64,000 nt of DNA from contig JAONQW010000005.1 of the NCBI GenBank assembly GCA_028412835.1, positions 32,958-96,957 on the forward strand, in the 5' to 3' direction. The notes beneath the pieces are model-generated. The model was given only the letters and a program-made list of their open reading frames with translations. It searched no databases and was not told where the DNA came from. Every line of letters begins with the position of its first letter. Position 1 is the first letter of the stretch. Positions 8,844 through 18,358 of the stretch are shown in pieces. A program made the position numbers and the translations under genes. The DNA is from Candidatus Pelagibacterales bacterium. Its GTDB lineage: Bacteria; Pseudomonadota; Alphaproteobacteria; Pelagibacterales; AG-422-B15.

Positions 8844-8872
8844 ACATCTAGTATTAATTAGTCTTTTTATCT

Positions 8873-10303
8873 CTAATTATCTAGTTTTTTCTTTACTAAT
8901 TGATTTAAAAGGCCTGGATTTGCTTTTCCTTTAGTTACTTTCATCACTTCTCCAATAAAAAAACCAAGAAGTTTTGTTTTTCCATCTTTGTATTTTTGAA
9001 CATTGTCTGGGTTGTCAATTAAAACTTGATTGATAAATTTTTCAATTTCAGTAGTATCACTAATTTGTACAAGACCTTTATCATTGATTATATCTTTTAC
9101 AGATTTTTCAGAAGTAACCATTTCCTCAAATACTTCTTTTGCTGCTCGGTTTGAAATTGTACCATTCTCTATTTCGTCAATTAAACTTCCAAGTTGCTTG
9201 GAATTTATTGGCGACTTATCAATGGTTAAATTCAATTTATTAAGAACTGCAAATAATTCACTTGCAACCCAGGATACAGATAGTTTTGTGCTCCTATTTG
9301 TTGCCACATCTTCAAAATATTCACTTATAGATTTATCCTGAGTTAAAACATCAGCATCGTATTCTGAAATTTTATAATCATTTATAAATCTAATTTTTTT
9401 TGTATCGGGTAATTCTGGTAAAGTTTTTTTTATTTCATCTATCCAATTTTGGTTCAAATTTAAAGGAAGTAAATCTGGGTCAGGAAAATACCTATAATCA
9501 TGCGCATCTTCTTTTGATCGCATTGATCTAGTTTTATCTGTAGAAACATCATATAAACGTGTTTCTTGATTCACTTTGTCACCGTTTTCGATAAGCTTAA
9601 TTTGTCTATCAACCTCAAAGTTGATTGCAAGGCCTATATGTTTAAATGAATTTAAATTTTTAATTTCACACCTAGTACCTAATTCATCGCCTTCTTTTCT
9701 TACAGAAATATTTACATCTGCTCTTAGCGAACCCTGCTCCATATTGCCATCACAGGTATCTAAATACCTCAGTATTGTTCTAACTTTTCTTACATAGGCA
9801 ATTGCCTCTTCTGGGGAGGCCATATCCGGTTTCGATACAATTTCCATTAATGCAATTCCTGATCTATTTAAATCTACAAAAGTCATATTTGGATCTTGAT
9901 CATGTAAACTTTTTCCTGCATCTTGTTCGAGGTGTAGCCTCTCAATTCCAATAATTTTTTTCTTACCATCAATATCAATTTCTACAGTACCCTCACCAAC
10001 AATTGGATCTTTAAATTGTGAAATTTGATATCCTTGAGGAAGGTCTTGATAAAAATAATTTTTACGATCAAAGATAGATTTATTATTAATCGTAGCATTT
10101 AAGCCTAAGCCTGATTTTATTGCCTGTTCAATACAGAATTTATTAATAACAGGAAGCATTCCCGGCATCGCAGCATCAACCAAACTAACCTGAGTATTTG
10201 GTGCAGATCCAAATTCAGTAGAAGAGCTCGAAAAAAGTTTTGATTTTGAATTTACTTGAGCATGTATTTCAATTCCAATTACTGTTTGCCAGTTGTTATT
10301 CAT
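8873..10303 (-). CDS. gatB: Aspartyl/glutamyl-tRNA amidotransferase subunit B
   Basis: GatB is the tRNA-binding and kinase subunit of GatCAB, which converts Glu-tRNA(Gln) and/or Asp-tRNA(Asn) to Gln-tRNA(Gln) / Asn-tRNA(Asn). The signatures 'GIEIHAQVNSKSKLFSSS', 'KNYFYQDLPQGYQISQFKDPI', 'HLEQDAGKS' and 'RADVNISVR' are present. A helical and YqeY-like tail ends in 'GEVMKVTKGKANPGLLNQLVKKKL'. The length of 476 is normal. It lies 4 bases after the gatA stop, completing a gatC-gatA-gatB operon. The set implies that at least one of these aminoacyl-tRNAs is made indirectly. Confidence 0.97.
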   Translation of the reverse strand: MNNNWQTVIGIEIHAQVNSKSKLFSSSSTEFGSAPNTQVSLVDAAMPGMLPVINKFCIEQAIKSGLGLNATINNKSIFDRKNYFYQDLPQGYQISQFKDPIVGEGTVEIDIDGKKKIIGIERLHLEQDAGKSLHDQDPNMTFVDLNRSGIALMEIVSKPDMASPEEAIAYVRKVRTILRYLDTCDGNMEQGSLRADVNISVRKEGDELGTRCEIKNLNSFKHIGLAINFEVDRQIKLIENGDKVNQETRLYDVSTDKTRSMRSKEDAHDYRYFPDPDLLPLNLNQNWIDEIKKTLPELPDTKKIRFINDYKISEYDADVLTQDKSISEYFEDVATNRSTKLSVSWVASELFAVLNKLNLTIDKSPINSKQLGSLIDEIENGTISNRAAKEVFEEMVTSEKSVKDIINDKGLVQISDTTEIEKFINQVLIDNPDNVQKYKDGKTKLLGFFIGEVMKVTKGKANPGLLNQLVKKKLDN

Positions 10304-10307
10304 TACT

Positions 10308-11780
10308 TTATTTCCACCATTGTGTCGGCTGTACGTTAAAATTTAAAGTGTCTTGAAGATTCTTTGCAATATTTAGAAGCATCTGTTCCTCAAAGGAGTT
10401 TGTAATAAGTTGCATTCCAATAGGCAATCCAGAATTATCTAATCCAAATGGAATTGAAATTGCTGGTAATCCAGCAAGATTAGCTGGAACTGTAAAAATA
10501 TCGTTTAAATAATTTTGAACTGGATCAACTTCTTCTCTATTTATTGGAAAAGCTGTATTTGGTGTTGCTGGAGTAAATATGGCATCTACATTTTTAAAAG
10601 CACTATCAAAATCATTTTTTATGATAGACCTTATTTTTTGTGCTTTAATATAGTATGCATCATAATATCCTGAAGAAAGAACATAGGTTCCAATCATAAT
10701 ACGTCTTTTTACTTCATTACCAAAACCTTCAGACCTAGTTGATTCATACATATCAATAAGATTTTTCTCTTGAACTCTTAATCCATACTTAACACCGTCA
10801 TATCTTGAAAGATTAGAAGATGCTTCTGCTGGAGCAATAATATAATATGCCGGCAAAGCAGTGCTAGTTGATGGTAGGCTTATTTCAACAATTTCTGCAC
10901 CATTTTTAGCTAGAATTTTTTTTCCATCATTCCAAAAGTTTTGTATTTCTTCAGGCAAGTCATCACTCATATATTCTTTTGGCACACCTATCTTTAAGCC
11001 TTTTACAGAGCTGTTCAAGTTGGCATAAAATTGTTCATTTGCCTTTAATGAGCTTGTTGAATCTTTGTTATCATGACCTGAAATAGCCTCTAACAATATT
11101 GCGGCATCTTCAACAGTTTTAGAGATAGGTCCTGCTTGATCTAATGATGAGGCAAAGGCTACTGTACCCCACCTTGAAACTCTGCCATAGGTTGGCTTAA
11201 GACCAACTAACCCCGTAAAAGATGCAGGTTGTCGAATTGATCCACCAGTATCAGTCCCTAGAGATGCTACACATAAATCTGCTGCCACTGCTGCTGCTGA
11301 TCCACCTGAAGATCCACCAGGTACTAGCTCATCATCTTTATCAGATGATTTCCAAGGATTTATAACTGGACCATAAAAACTTGTTTTATTAGTTGAGCCC
11401 ATTGCAAATTCATCACAGTTTAATTTGCCGAGAACTACTGCACCTTGACTCTTACAATTTGCAGTTACTGTTGATTCATAAGTAGGTGTAAAATTAGATA
11501 AAATTTTACTTGAAGCTGTAGTAAGAATATTATTCGTACAGAATAAATCTTTATAAGCAAGTGGAACACCGTCTAATAATCCAATTTTTTTATTTTCAGA
11601 TATTCGAGCATCAGTTTTTTTGGCGGCATCAAAAGCCACTTCTTCTGAAATAGTAATAAAACAATTTAATTTTTTTGATTCTTTAATTTCTTTAATATAA
11701 CTATTAGCTATTTCAAATGCTGAGATTTTTTTATCCTTGAGAAGTTTTGCAGTTCCTTCAATAGTTAAGTTTTTAAGCAT
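10308..11780 (-). CDS. gatA: Aspartyl/glutamyl-tRNA amidotransferase subunit A
   Basis: GatA is the glutaminase subunit of GatCAB and releases ammonia that is channelled to GatB. The amidase-signature Ser-cisSer-Lys triad is intact: Lys77 in 'PLAYKDLF', Ser157 in 'VPGGSSGGSAAAVA' and nucleophile Ser181 in 'GTDTGGSIRQPASF'. The protein has 490 residues, the usual length. It starts 2 bases after the gatC stop and precedes gatB, so the three subunits are co-transcribed. Confidence 0.97.
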   Translation of the reverse strand: MLKNLTIEGTAKLLKDKKISAFEIANSYIKEIKESKKLNCFITISEEVAFDAAKKTDARISENKKIGLLDGVPLAYKDLFCTNNILTTASSKILSNFTPTYESTVTANCKSQGAVVLGKLNCDEFAMGSTNKTSFYGPVINPWKSSDKDDELVPGGSSGGSAAAVAADLCVASLGTDTGGSIRQPASFTGLVGLKPTYGRVSRWGTVAFASSLDQAGPISKTVEDAAILLEAISGHDNKDSTSSLKANEQFYANLNSSVKGLKIGVPKEYMSDDLPEEIQNFWNDGKKILAKNGAEIVEISLPSTSTALPAYYIIAPAEASSNLSRYDGVKYGLRVQEKNLIDMYESTRSEGFGNEVKRRIMIGTYVLSSGYYDAYYIKAQKIRSIIKNDFDSAFKNVDAIFTPATPNTAFPINREEVDPVQNYLNDIFTVPANLAGLPAISIPFGLDNSGLPIGMQLITNSFEEQMLLNIAKNLQDTLNFNVQPTQWWK

Positions 11781-11782
11781 CT

Positions 11783-12070
11783 TTATTCTATAACTTTTGG
11801 CACTACAAAAAATCCTAATTCGGAGTCAGGAACATTTCTGAGTAAATCTTCATTAGATAGTTTATTTTCAGCAATATCATCTCTTAAAATTAAGTCTTGA
11901 TTAAGTGAGTTTGAGGTTGGGTCAATTTTTTCTGTATTAATTTCTTTCAATTGATCAATGAAAGATACAATAGATGTTAAATCTTTTTCCAAACTGTCTA
12001 GCTGTTCATCATTTAAAGATAAACGAGCAAGTTTTGCTAGCTTTAAGGTACTGTTTTTATCAAATTCCAT
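11783..12070 (-). CDS. gatC: Aspartyl/glutamyl-tRNA amidotransferase subunit C
   Basis: GatC is the small subunit that wraps around GatA and stabilises the GatCAB complex. The 95 residues show the family pattern 'LAKLARLSLNDEQLDSLEKDLTSIVSFIDQL' and the C-terminal 'LRDDIAE...LLRNVPDSELGFFVVPKVIE'. It is the first gene of the operon. The 57-base gap to the divergent ruvX must hold both promoters, but I see no convincing -35/-10 pair there. Confidence 0.95.
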   Translation of the reverse strand: MEFDKNSTLKLAKLARLSLNDEQLDSLEKDLTSIVSFIDQLKEINTEKIDPTSNSLNQDLILRDDIAENKLSNEDLLRNVPDSELGFFVVPKVIE

Positions 12071-12127
12071 TGTAATACTTAGATTATCTAGTTAATAACA
12101 CGAATATTTATGATATACCTTTAAATC

Positions 12128-12613
12128 ATGGTCAATGAAACAAAAAAAATTGAAGATTTAAAGGAATTCAAAGATATTTTATTTAATAAACAGCGCTTAA
12201 TGGGATTAGATTTAGGGTCTAAAAGAATAGGAATATCTGTGTCTGACCCTGAGCTAAAAGTTGCAATATCTATTAAAACTATTGAGAGAAATAAGTTGCA
12301 AATATTAACAGCAGAATTGAATGAAATAATTAATAAGTTTGAAATAGGAGGGTTAATTTTTGGCATGCCTCTAAACATGGATGGCACTGAAGGTAAAAGT
12401 GCACAATCAGCTAAAGATACTGCCTACCTTCTTTCTAATAATTTAAATATATCTTATGGTTTTTGGGACGAAAGACTCTCTAGTGCGGCAGTTGAAAGGT
12501 TTTACGAAAAACCAAAAAAAAGTCGTAAAAAGAAGATGATTAATAAAAAAGAAATTGATAACTTAGCATCAGCATTTATTCTAGAGGGAGCTCTTCAATA
12601 TATAAGTAATTAG
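12128..12613 (+). CDS. ruvX: Putative pre-16S rRNA processing nuclease / Holliday junction resolvase-like
   Basis: This is a YqgF/RuvX RNase H-fold protein, implicated in 5' maturation of pre-16S rRNA in E. coli. The family motifs are 'LMGLDLGSKRIGISVSDP' (first catalytic Asp), 'GLIFGMPLNMDGTEG' and 'FWDERLSSAAVERF'. At 161 residues it is slightly long because of an extra N-terminal helix before 'RLMGLDLG'. It is the first gene of a plus-strand run, 4 bases before pyrB. The minus-strand ORF at 12121-12387 is its shadow. Confidence 0.92.
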   Translation: MVNETKKIEDLKEFKDILFNKQRLMGLDLGSKRIGISVSDPELKVAISIKTIERNKLQILTAELNEIINKFEIGGLIFGMPLNMDGTEGKSAQSAKDTAYLLSNNLNISYGFWDERLSSAAVERFYEKPKKSRKKKMINKKEIDNLASAFILEGALQYISN

Positions 12614-12617
12614 AAAA

Positions 12618-13556
12618 ATGATAGAAAAAAATAAAATTTCAAAACTCTCAATTAAAAATCTTCAATCAATTAAAGATCTAACGGTTCAAGACATAGAGAA
12701 TATTATAAATACTGCAAAACTTTTTAAAAATAATAATAAGGAGCAAAATAAATCAATTCCGATTTTAAGCGGAAGAACAATTATAAATTTATTTTTTGAG
12801 CCTTCAACTAGAACACTCATATCTTTTGAAATTGCAGCTAAAAGACTTGGTGCTGATATTATAAATATGAATATTGAAGGTTCTTCACTAAGAAAAGGGG
12901 AAACATTAAGTGATACTGCTGATACTCTTAATTCAATGAACCCTGACTTGGTGATTATAAGACATTCAATTTCTGGAGCAATTAATGAAATATCTTCTCG
13001 ACTTAAATGTCCAATTATAAGTGCTGGCGAAGGATCTATAGAGCACCCTACACAAGCTTTATTAGATGCATTTACTATTCAAGACAAAGGTAAAAATTTT
13101 AAAGATATTGTCGTATCAATATGTGGTGATATTGAACATAGTCGAGTAGCAAGATCAAATTATTATCTTTTAAAAAAAATGGGGGCAAAAATTAGATTTG
13201 TTGCACCAGAATATTTTATGCCAAAAAATATTCAAGATTTTGATGTTGAATACTTTGATAACTTGGAAAAAGGGATTGGTGCATCTGACGTGGTAATGAT
13301 GTTACGTATTCAAAAAGAAAGAATTGATAACACTGAATTGCCATCAGTTGATGACTATTATCAATCATTTGGATTAACTTATGAAAAGCTTAAAAAAGCA
13401 AAAAACAATGTAATTGTAATGCATCCTGGCCCAATAAATAGAAATATAGAAATTGAAAGCTCTTTAGCTGATGACTTAAGTAAATCTGTAATTAATGAGC
13501 AAGTAGAAAATGGTGTGTCTGTTAGAATGGCTTGTTTGGCAATGATGGTTGAATAG
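12618..13556 (+). CDS. pyrB: Aspartate carbamoyltransferase catalytic subunit
   Basis: PyrB condenses carbamoyl phosphate with aspartate to give carbamoyl-aspartate in pyrimidine synthesis. The carbamoyl-phosphate loop 'FFEPSTRTLISFE' is exact, and 'EHPTQALLDAFTI' and 'VMHPGPINRNIEI' are typical. It has 312 residues. It lies 4 bases after ruvX and 4 bases before plsY. The pyrC-like dihydroorotase gene that often follows pyrB in Alphaproteobacteria is absent here, and no regulatory pyrI is present. Confidence 0.96.
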   Translation: MIEKNKISKLSIKNLQSIKDLTVQDIENIINTAKLFKNNNKEQNKSIPILSGRTIINLFFEPSTRTLISFEIAAKRLGADIINMNIEGSSLRKGETLSDTADTLNSMNPDLVIIRHSISGAINEISSRLKCPIISAGEGSIEHPTQALLDAFTIQDKGKNFKDIVVSICGDIEHSRVARSNYYLLKKMGAKIRFVAPEYFMPKNIQDFDVEYFDNLEKGIGASDVVMMLRIQKERIDNTELPSVDDYYQSFGLTYEKLKKAKNNVIVMHPGPINRNIEIESSLADDLSKSVINEQVENGVSVRMACLAMMVE

Positions 13557-13560
13557 CTAA

Positions 13561-14139
13561 ATGTTAATCACACTTATTGGCATATTGATATCATATTTAC
13601 TTGGTTCCATTCCGAGCGGTATAATTGTTGCGAGGTTATTTAATTTAGGGGAAATAAGAGATATTGGCTCTGGTAGCACTGGCGCAACTAATGTTTTTAG
13701 AACTGGAAACTATTTTGCATCTAGTATTACTTTTATTGCTGATGCGCTAAAGGCAATAATTGCTATTAAAATATGTCAATCTTATTATCCAGATATATTT
13801 GTACTTTGTGTAATATTTATATTAATAGGACATATTTTTCCCATTTGGCTAAAGAACTTTAGCGGTGGTAAAGGGTATGCCTCATTTTTAGGAATTCTAT
13901 TGGCATCTAGTTATGTTCTTTTTTTTATTATCATAACTAGTTGGATTGTTGTTTTTACAATTGCTAGAATTTCTTCTATGTCAGCCTTGTTAAGTATTAT
14001 TATACTTTTTGTTACAGTTACTTTTTTACCAGATATTAAATATGTCGAGGCATATTATATTGCTGGATTAATTATACTCATTTCTCACGCGAAAAATATT
14101 TTAAGATTAATTACAGGAAAAGAAGAATTACTTAAATAG
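13561..14139 (+). CDS. plsY: Glycerol-3-phosphate acyltransferase (acyl-phosphate dependent)
   Basis: PlsY is an inner-membrane enzyme that transfers the acyl group of acyl phosphate to the sn-1 position of glycerol 3-phosphate, starting phospholipid synthesis. The three conserved loops are visible: 'LGSIPSGIIVARLF', 'DIGSGSTGATNVFRTGNY' and 'FSGGKGYASFLG'. About five hydrophobic segments span the 192 residues. It follows pyrB by 4 bases. The dprA gene often found next to plsY and topA in Alphaproteobacteria is missing. Confidence 0.95.
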   Translation: MLITLIGILISYLLGSIPSGIIVARLFNLGEIRDIGSGSTGATNVFRTGNYFASSITFIADALKAIIAIKICQSYYPDIFVLCVIFILIGHIFPIWLKNFSGGKGYASFLGILLASSYVLFFIIITSWIVVFTIARISSMSALLSIIILFVTVTFLPDIKYVEAYYIAGLIILISHAKNILRLITGKEELLK

Positions 14140-14189
14140 TAAAAAACTCCCTTAATTCCTATCATTTATAATTTATCTAATGTCTTAAT

Positions 14190-14218
14190 TTGACAAAATG
14201 AATTATTTTAGCTTAATA
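14190..14218 (+). promoter_or_regulatory. Possible sigma70-type promoter for topA
   Basis: A perfect -35 TTGACA (14190-14195) is followed after 17 bases by TTAATA (14213-14218), a poor match to TATAAT. Transcription would begin about 1-3 bases before the topA ATG at 14227, so the message would be nearly leaderless. The -35 and spacing support the call; the weak -10 limits it. Confidence 0.4.
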
Positions 14219-14226
14219 AGTTCGAA

Positions 14227-16806
14227 ATGAATTTAGTAATTGTTGAAAGTCCAGCTAAGGCGAAAACTATTAATGCATACTTAGGCAGTGATTTTAAAGT
14301 TTTAGCAAGCTATGGGCACGTAAGAGATTTGCCGTCCAAAAATGGATCGGTCGATCCTGAAAATAATTTTGCTTTTGAATGGGAAACATCAGATAAATCA
14401 AAAAAGAACTTATCTGAAATTTATAAGGCTGCTGAGCAATCAGATACACTATTTTTAGCCACAGACCCTGATAGAGAGGGAGAAGCAATTGCTTGGCACA
14501 TAGTTGAGCTTTTAAAAAAGAAAAAAATATTAAAAAATAAAACTATTAAAAGAGTTGTATTTAGTGAAATTACTAAGTCAGCAGTTACTAAAGGAATTGA
14601 AAACCCTAGGGATATAGATGACTCTTTAGTATCGGCCTACTTAGCTAGAAGAGCTTTAGACTACTTGGTTGGTTTTAATTTGTCTCCGGTGTTGTGGAGA
14701 AAGCTTCCTGGAGCTAAATCAGCAGGAAGAGTTCAATCAGTTGCGCTAAGATTAATATGTGAGAGAGAGTTAGAAATAGAATCTTTTAATCCAGAAGAGT
14801 ATTGGAAAATAAAATGTAAATTTATTACAAGTAAAAATGAAGAATTTGATGCAAACCTAACTCATTTTAAAAATGATAAAGTTGAAAAGCACAGCTTTAA
14901 AAATAATGAACAAGCCGATGGGGTTATTAATGCCTTTAAAGATAAAAATTTCAAAATATCAAATATTTCAAAAAAGCCAGCACTGAGAAATTCAAATGCA
15001 CCATTTTCAACTTCAACACTTCAACAAGAAGCTTCGGGCGTGTTTGGGTTCGGAGCATCAAGAACAATGCAAATTGCCCAAAAACTCTTTCAAGGCATTG
15101 AAATAGATGGAGAAACTGTTGGTTTAATTACTTATATGAGAACCGATAGTACTGAGCTATCAAAAGAAGCAATAGATTCTTATAGAAATTATCTTAGAGA
15201 AAATTTTGTTACTGCATATTTACCAAGTGAAATTAAAACATATAAAAGTAAAAAGGCAAAAAATGCACAGGAAGCACATGAAGGCATTAGACCAACAGAC
15301 ATAAAAATTACCCCAGAAAAAGTTAAAAAATACTTAGATGAAGATGGTAATAAGCTATATCGCTTGATTTGGAAACGTTCTTTGGCAAGCCAGATGAGTT
15401 CAGCTCAATATGAAAGAACATCAATAGATATAATATCAGATGATTCAAATTTAGTGTTAAGAGCTAATGGATCAATTCAAAAATTTGATGGCTTCTTAAA
15501 TGTTTATGGGGAATTTAGGGAAAAGGAATCTTTAGCAAGTGAAGAGTCTTCAGATGGCCCTGAAAATAAGGAAAAACTACTACCTGACCTATCTATGGAA
15601 TCTGAATTAGCAAAACACATTCCGGAGTCTAGTCAGCACTTTACACTTCCTCCACCAAGATACTCTGAAGCAAGTCTAGTTAAAAAGCTTGAAGAATTAG
15701 GTATTGGAAGACCCTCAACTTATGCAAGCATAATTTCTGTTTTGAAGATGCGAGCATACGTAGATGTAGAAAAAAATAGATTTGTTCCTGTTGATAGAGC
15801 AATATTGATTACGGCATTTTTAAAAGGCTTCTTTGATAAATACGTGGATTATGATTTTACAGCTGATATGGAAGATAAGCTTGATGATATAACTACTGGT
15901 AAGATTAGCTGGACTGAATTTCTCTCTTTATTCTGGAAAGATTTCTCAAAAAATATAAGTGAAGTAACCGAGCTTAGAATTACAAATATTTTAGATAATT
16001 TAAATGAAAGTTTAAAATCGCATATTTTTGCAACTAACGAAGAGAAAAATGAAATTACACGAGTATGTCCAAACGGTTGTGGAGGTGATTTAAGTTTAAA
16101 AGTTAGCAGATTCGGTGCTTTTGTTGGCTGTACAAATTATCCTGATTGTAAATTTACCAGACCCATATCGCATAAAAAAGTTAAGGAAGTTTTTGATGAT
16201 ATTGTTCTAGGTGTTGATGAAGTGACAGCAAAAGAAATTAAGCTTCTCAGTGGAAGATTTGGTCCTTATATTCAACTTGGTGAAATGGAAGGAAAAGAAA
16301 AACCTAAGCGAGCAACTATACCAAAAGATATTTCTCCTAAAGATATTGATTTAGAGAAAGCAAAACTATTATTAAGTTTACCAAGAAAAGTTGGTGACCA
16401 TCCAGAATCAGGTCATGAAATTTTAGTCAATTATGGAAGATATGGTGGATATTTAACATGCGATAGTAAAAATGCAACTCTTGAAGATAGCTCTGAGGTT
16501 TTTGATATTGGAATTAATAGGGCTGTTACACTTCTTGCTAATGCAAAACCTGGAAGGCTAAAGAGCTCTTCAGAACTCAAAACATTAGGTGATCATCCCA
16601 GTGATGGGAAACCTATAAAAGTTATGAAAGGTAAGTTTGGGCCGTATGTTAAGTATAAAACTATTAATGCTACTATTCCTGACTCATTTGACCCAGAAAC
16701 AATTGATCTTGACGAAGCAATTGAGTTAATTGATAAAAAAATGGATAAAAAGCCCAAAAAGAAAAAAAAGAAAACAGCAAAAAAAGCCTCTTCAAAGAAA
16801 AAATAG
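14227..16806 (+). CDS. topA: DNA topoisomerase I
   Basis: TopA is a type IA topoisomerase that relaxes negative supercoils through a transient 5'-phosphotyrosine link. The Toprim domain begins 'LVIVESPAKAKTI' and includes 'FLATDPDREGEAIAWH'. The active-site tyrosine is Tyr303 in 'GLITYMRTDST'. One four-cysteine zinc finger lies near residues 614-640 ('CPNGCGGDL...GCTNYPDC'), followed by zinc-free C-terminal repeats ('LLSGRFGPYIQLG', 'VNYGRYGGYLTC', 'MKGKFGPYVKY') and a lysine-rich tail. The 859 residues are normal for Alphaproteobacteria. Confidence 0.97.
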   Translation: MNLVIVESPAKAKTINAYLGSDFKVLASYGHVRDLPSKNGSVDPENNFAFEWETSDKSKKNLSEIYKAAEQSDTLFLATDPDREGEAIAWHIVELLKKKKILKNKTIKRVVFSEITKSAVTKGIENPRDIDDSLVSAYLARRALDYLVGFNLSPVLWRKLPGAKSAGRVQSVALRLICERELEIESFNPEEYWKIKCKFITSKNEEFDANLTHFKNDKVEKHSFKNNEQADGVINAFKDKNFKISNISKKPALRNSNAPFSTSTLQQEASGVFGFGASRTMQIAQKLFQGIEIDGETVGLITYMRTDSTELSKEAIDSYRNYLRENFVTAYLPSEIKTYKSKKAKNAQEAHEGIRPTDIKITPEKVKKYLDEDGNKLYRLIWKRSLASQMSSAQYERTSIDIISDDSNLVLRANGSIQKFDGFLNVYGEFREKESLASEESSDGPENKEKLLPDLSMESELAKHIPESSQHFTLPPPRYSEASLVKKLEELGIGRPSTYASIISVLKMRAYVDVEKNRFVPVDRAILITAFLKGFFDKYVDYDFTADMEDKLDDITTGKISWTEFLSLFWKDFSKNISEVTELRITNILDNLNESLKSHIFATNEEKNEITRVCPNGCGGDLSLKVSRFGAFVGCTNYPDCKFTRPISHKKVKEVFDDIVLGVDEVTAKEIKLLSGRFGPYIQLGEMEGKEKPKRATIPKDISPKDIDLEKAKLLLSLPRKVGDHPESGHEILVNYGRYGGYLTCDSKNATLEDSSEVFDIGINRAVTLLANAKPGRLKSSSELKTLGDHPSDGKPIKVMKGKFGPYVKYKTINATIPDSFDPETIDLDEAIELIDKKMDKKPKKKKKKTAKKASSKKK

Positions 16807-16859
16807 CTTCGTTTTAGTTAAAAATAAATTAAAGTTACCTCTTTAATCAAGGATATATT

Positions 16860-18350
16860 ATGACTCTCAACTACGAAGAAGTTATTAAAGTAAAAAACTC
16901 ATTAAGTTTTAAAAACCAAGCGTTTATAAATGGAAAATACGTAAATTCAATATCAGGAAAAGTATTTGAAAACTATTCTCCAGTTGATGGGGCGCTAGTA
17001 ACTTCAGTTGCTGAATGTGATATTGAAGATATTAATAATGCTGTAAAAGCAGCAAGATCTGTTTTTGAAAAAGGTTCTTGGTCTAGAATGGCTCCTAACA
17101 AAAGAAAGAAAATTCTGTTTAAGCTAGCCGATCTAATGAAAAAAAATATTCTTGAATTAGGTCTTCTTGAAACATTAGACATGGGTAAACCAATATCTGC
17201 AGCTACTGGAGATATTGCCGCCTGTATAAGTTGTCTAAATTGGTATGCAGAAGCCATAGATAAAATTTACGACGATGTTGCTCCAACAAGAGACAATATT
17301 ATAGCAATGATAACTAAAGAACCTCTGGGTGTAGTTGGTGCAGTTACTCCTTGGAATTATCCATTGCTTATGGCTTTCTGGAAAATTGCTCCTGCATTAG
17401 CAACTGGAAATAGTTTTATTCTTAAGCCAGCAGAGCAATCTCCACTGTCTGCCCTTAGAGTTTCAGAACTTGCTATGGAAGCTGGTGTGCCTGAAGGTGT
17501 TTTCAACGTTGTACCAGGTTTTGGGCCAACAGCAGGTAAGGCTTTGGGTATGCACATGGATGTAGATAAATTAGGATTTACTGGTTCTACAGAAGTTGGC
17601 AAATTATTTTTAAAGTATTCAGGTGACTCTAATATGAAAAGAGTGTCTCTTGAATGTGGTGGAAAATCTCCAAATATAATATTTGCCGATGCACCTGATT
17701 TAGATTTAGCAGCTAAACAGGCAGCAGATGGTATGTTTTTTAATAGTGGACAAGTTTGTGATGCACCATCAAGACTTCTAATTGAAAAATCAGTAAAAAA
17801 TGAATTTCTTGAAAAGCTAGTTGAATACAGCAAACCTTGGATGCCTAATGATCCCTTTCAACCAGATACCTCTATGGGTTCAATGGTTGATGAAAATCAA
17901 ACATCAAGAGTTTTAGATTATATTGAAACTGGTAAGTCAGAGGGAGCAAAAATTATCACTGGTGGAGAGCAAGTAAGAAAAAAATCTGGTGGATACTATA
18001 TTGCACCAACTATTTTTGAAGGCGTAAAAAATAATATGAAAATTGCTAAAGAGGAAATCTTTGGACCAGTGCTTTGTGCTATTGATTTTGAAGGTGAAGA
18101 TGAAGCTTTAGATATAGCAAATGATACTGACTATGGATTAAACGCAATTATTTGGTCAAATGATTTAAATAAAGTTCATAAGATTGCCAAGCGTATTAGA
18201 AGTGGTAAAGTTTTAGTTAATAGTATGAGTGATGGTGATATGTCTGTACCTCATGGAGGTTATAAGCAATCAGGTTTTGGAAGAGATAAATCTTTAGAGG
18301 CAATGGGTCAATACACTCAAACTAAATTGACTTGGATTGAGTTGAAGTAA
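16860..18350 (+). CDS. NAD(P)+-dependent aldehyde dehydrogenase, PuuC / betaine-aldehyde type
   Basis: This is an aldehyde dehydrogenase (496 residues) that oxidises an aldehyde to its acid with NAD(P)+. It shows 'VTPWNYPLL', the nucleotide-binding 'GFTGSTEVGK', Glu265 in 'SLECGGKSPN', Cys300 in 'NSGQVCDAPSR' and 'EEIFGPVL'. From memory the closest pattern is gamma-glutamyl-gamma-aminobutyraldehyde dehydrogenase (PuuC) ('LAMEAGVPEGVFNVVPGFG', 'GGYKQSGFGRDKSLEAM'). Substrate choice among aminoaldehydes cannot be read from sequence. AAGGA lies upstream of the ATG. A dioxygenase of the gamma-butyrobetaine family lies four genes downstream, which makes an aminoaldehyde substrate plausible. Confidence 0.85.
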   Translation: MTLNYEEVIKVKNSLSFKNQAFINGKYVNSISGKVFENYSPVDGALVTSVAECDIEDINNAVKAARSVFEKGSWSRMAPNKRKKILFKLADLMKKNILELGLLETLDMGKPISAATGDIAACISCLNWYAEAIDKIYDDVAPTRDNIIAMITKEPLGVVGAVTPWNYPLLMAFWKIAPALATGNSFILKPAEQSPLSALRVSELAMEAGVPEGVFNVVPGFGPTAGKALGMHMDVDKLGFTGSTEVGKLFLKYSGDSNMKRVSLECGGKSPNIIFADAPDLDLAAKQAADGMFFNSGQVCDAPSRLLIEKSVKNEFLEKLVEYSKPWMPNDPFQPDTSMGSMVDENQTSRVLDYIETGKSEGAKIITGGEQVRKKSGGYYIAPTIFEGVKNNMKIAKEEIFGPVLCAIDFEGEDEALDIANDTDYGLNAIIWSNDLNKVHKIAKRIRSGKVLVNSMSDGDMSVPHGGYKQSGFGRDKSLEAMGQYTQTKLTWIELK

Positions 18351-18358
18351 GTAAATTT

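Noticed and set aside
12121-12387. 88-residue minus-strand ORF antisense to ruvX
   Set aside because: It is fully covered by the conserved ruvX frame, has no family pattern, and is explained by codon bias of the opposite strand.
17357-17833. 158-residue minus-strand ORF inside the aldehyde dehydrogenase
   Set aside because: It is antisense to the conserved catalytic core and has no recognisable domain, so it is a shadow ORF.
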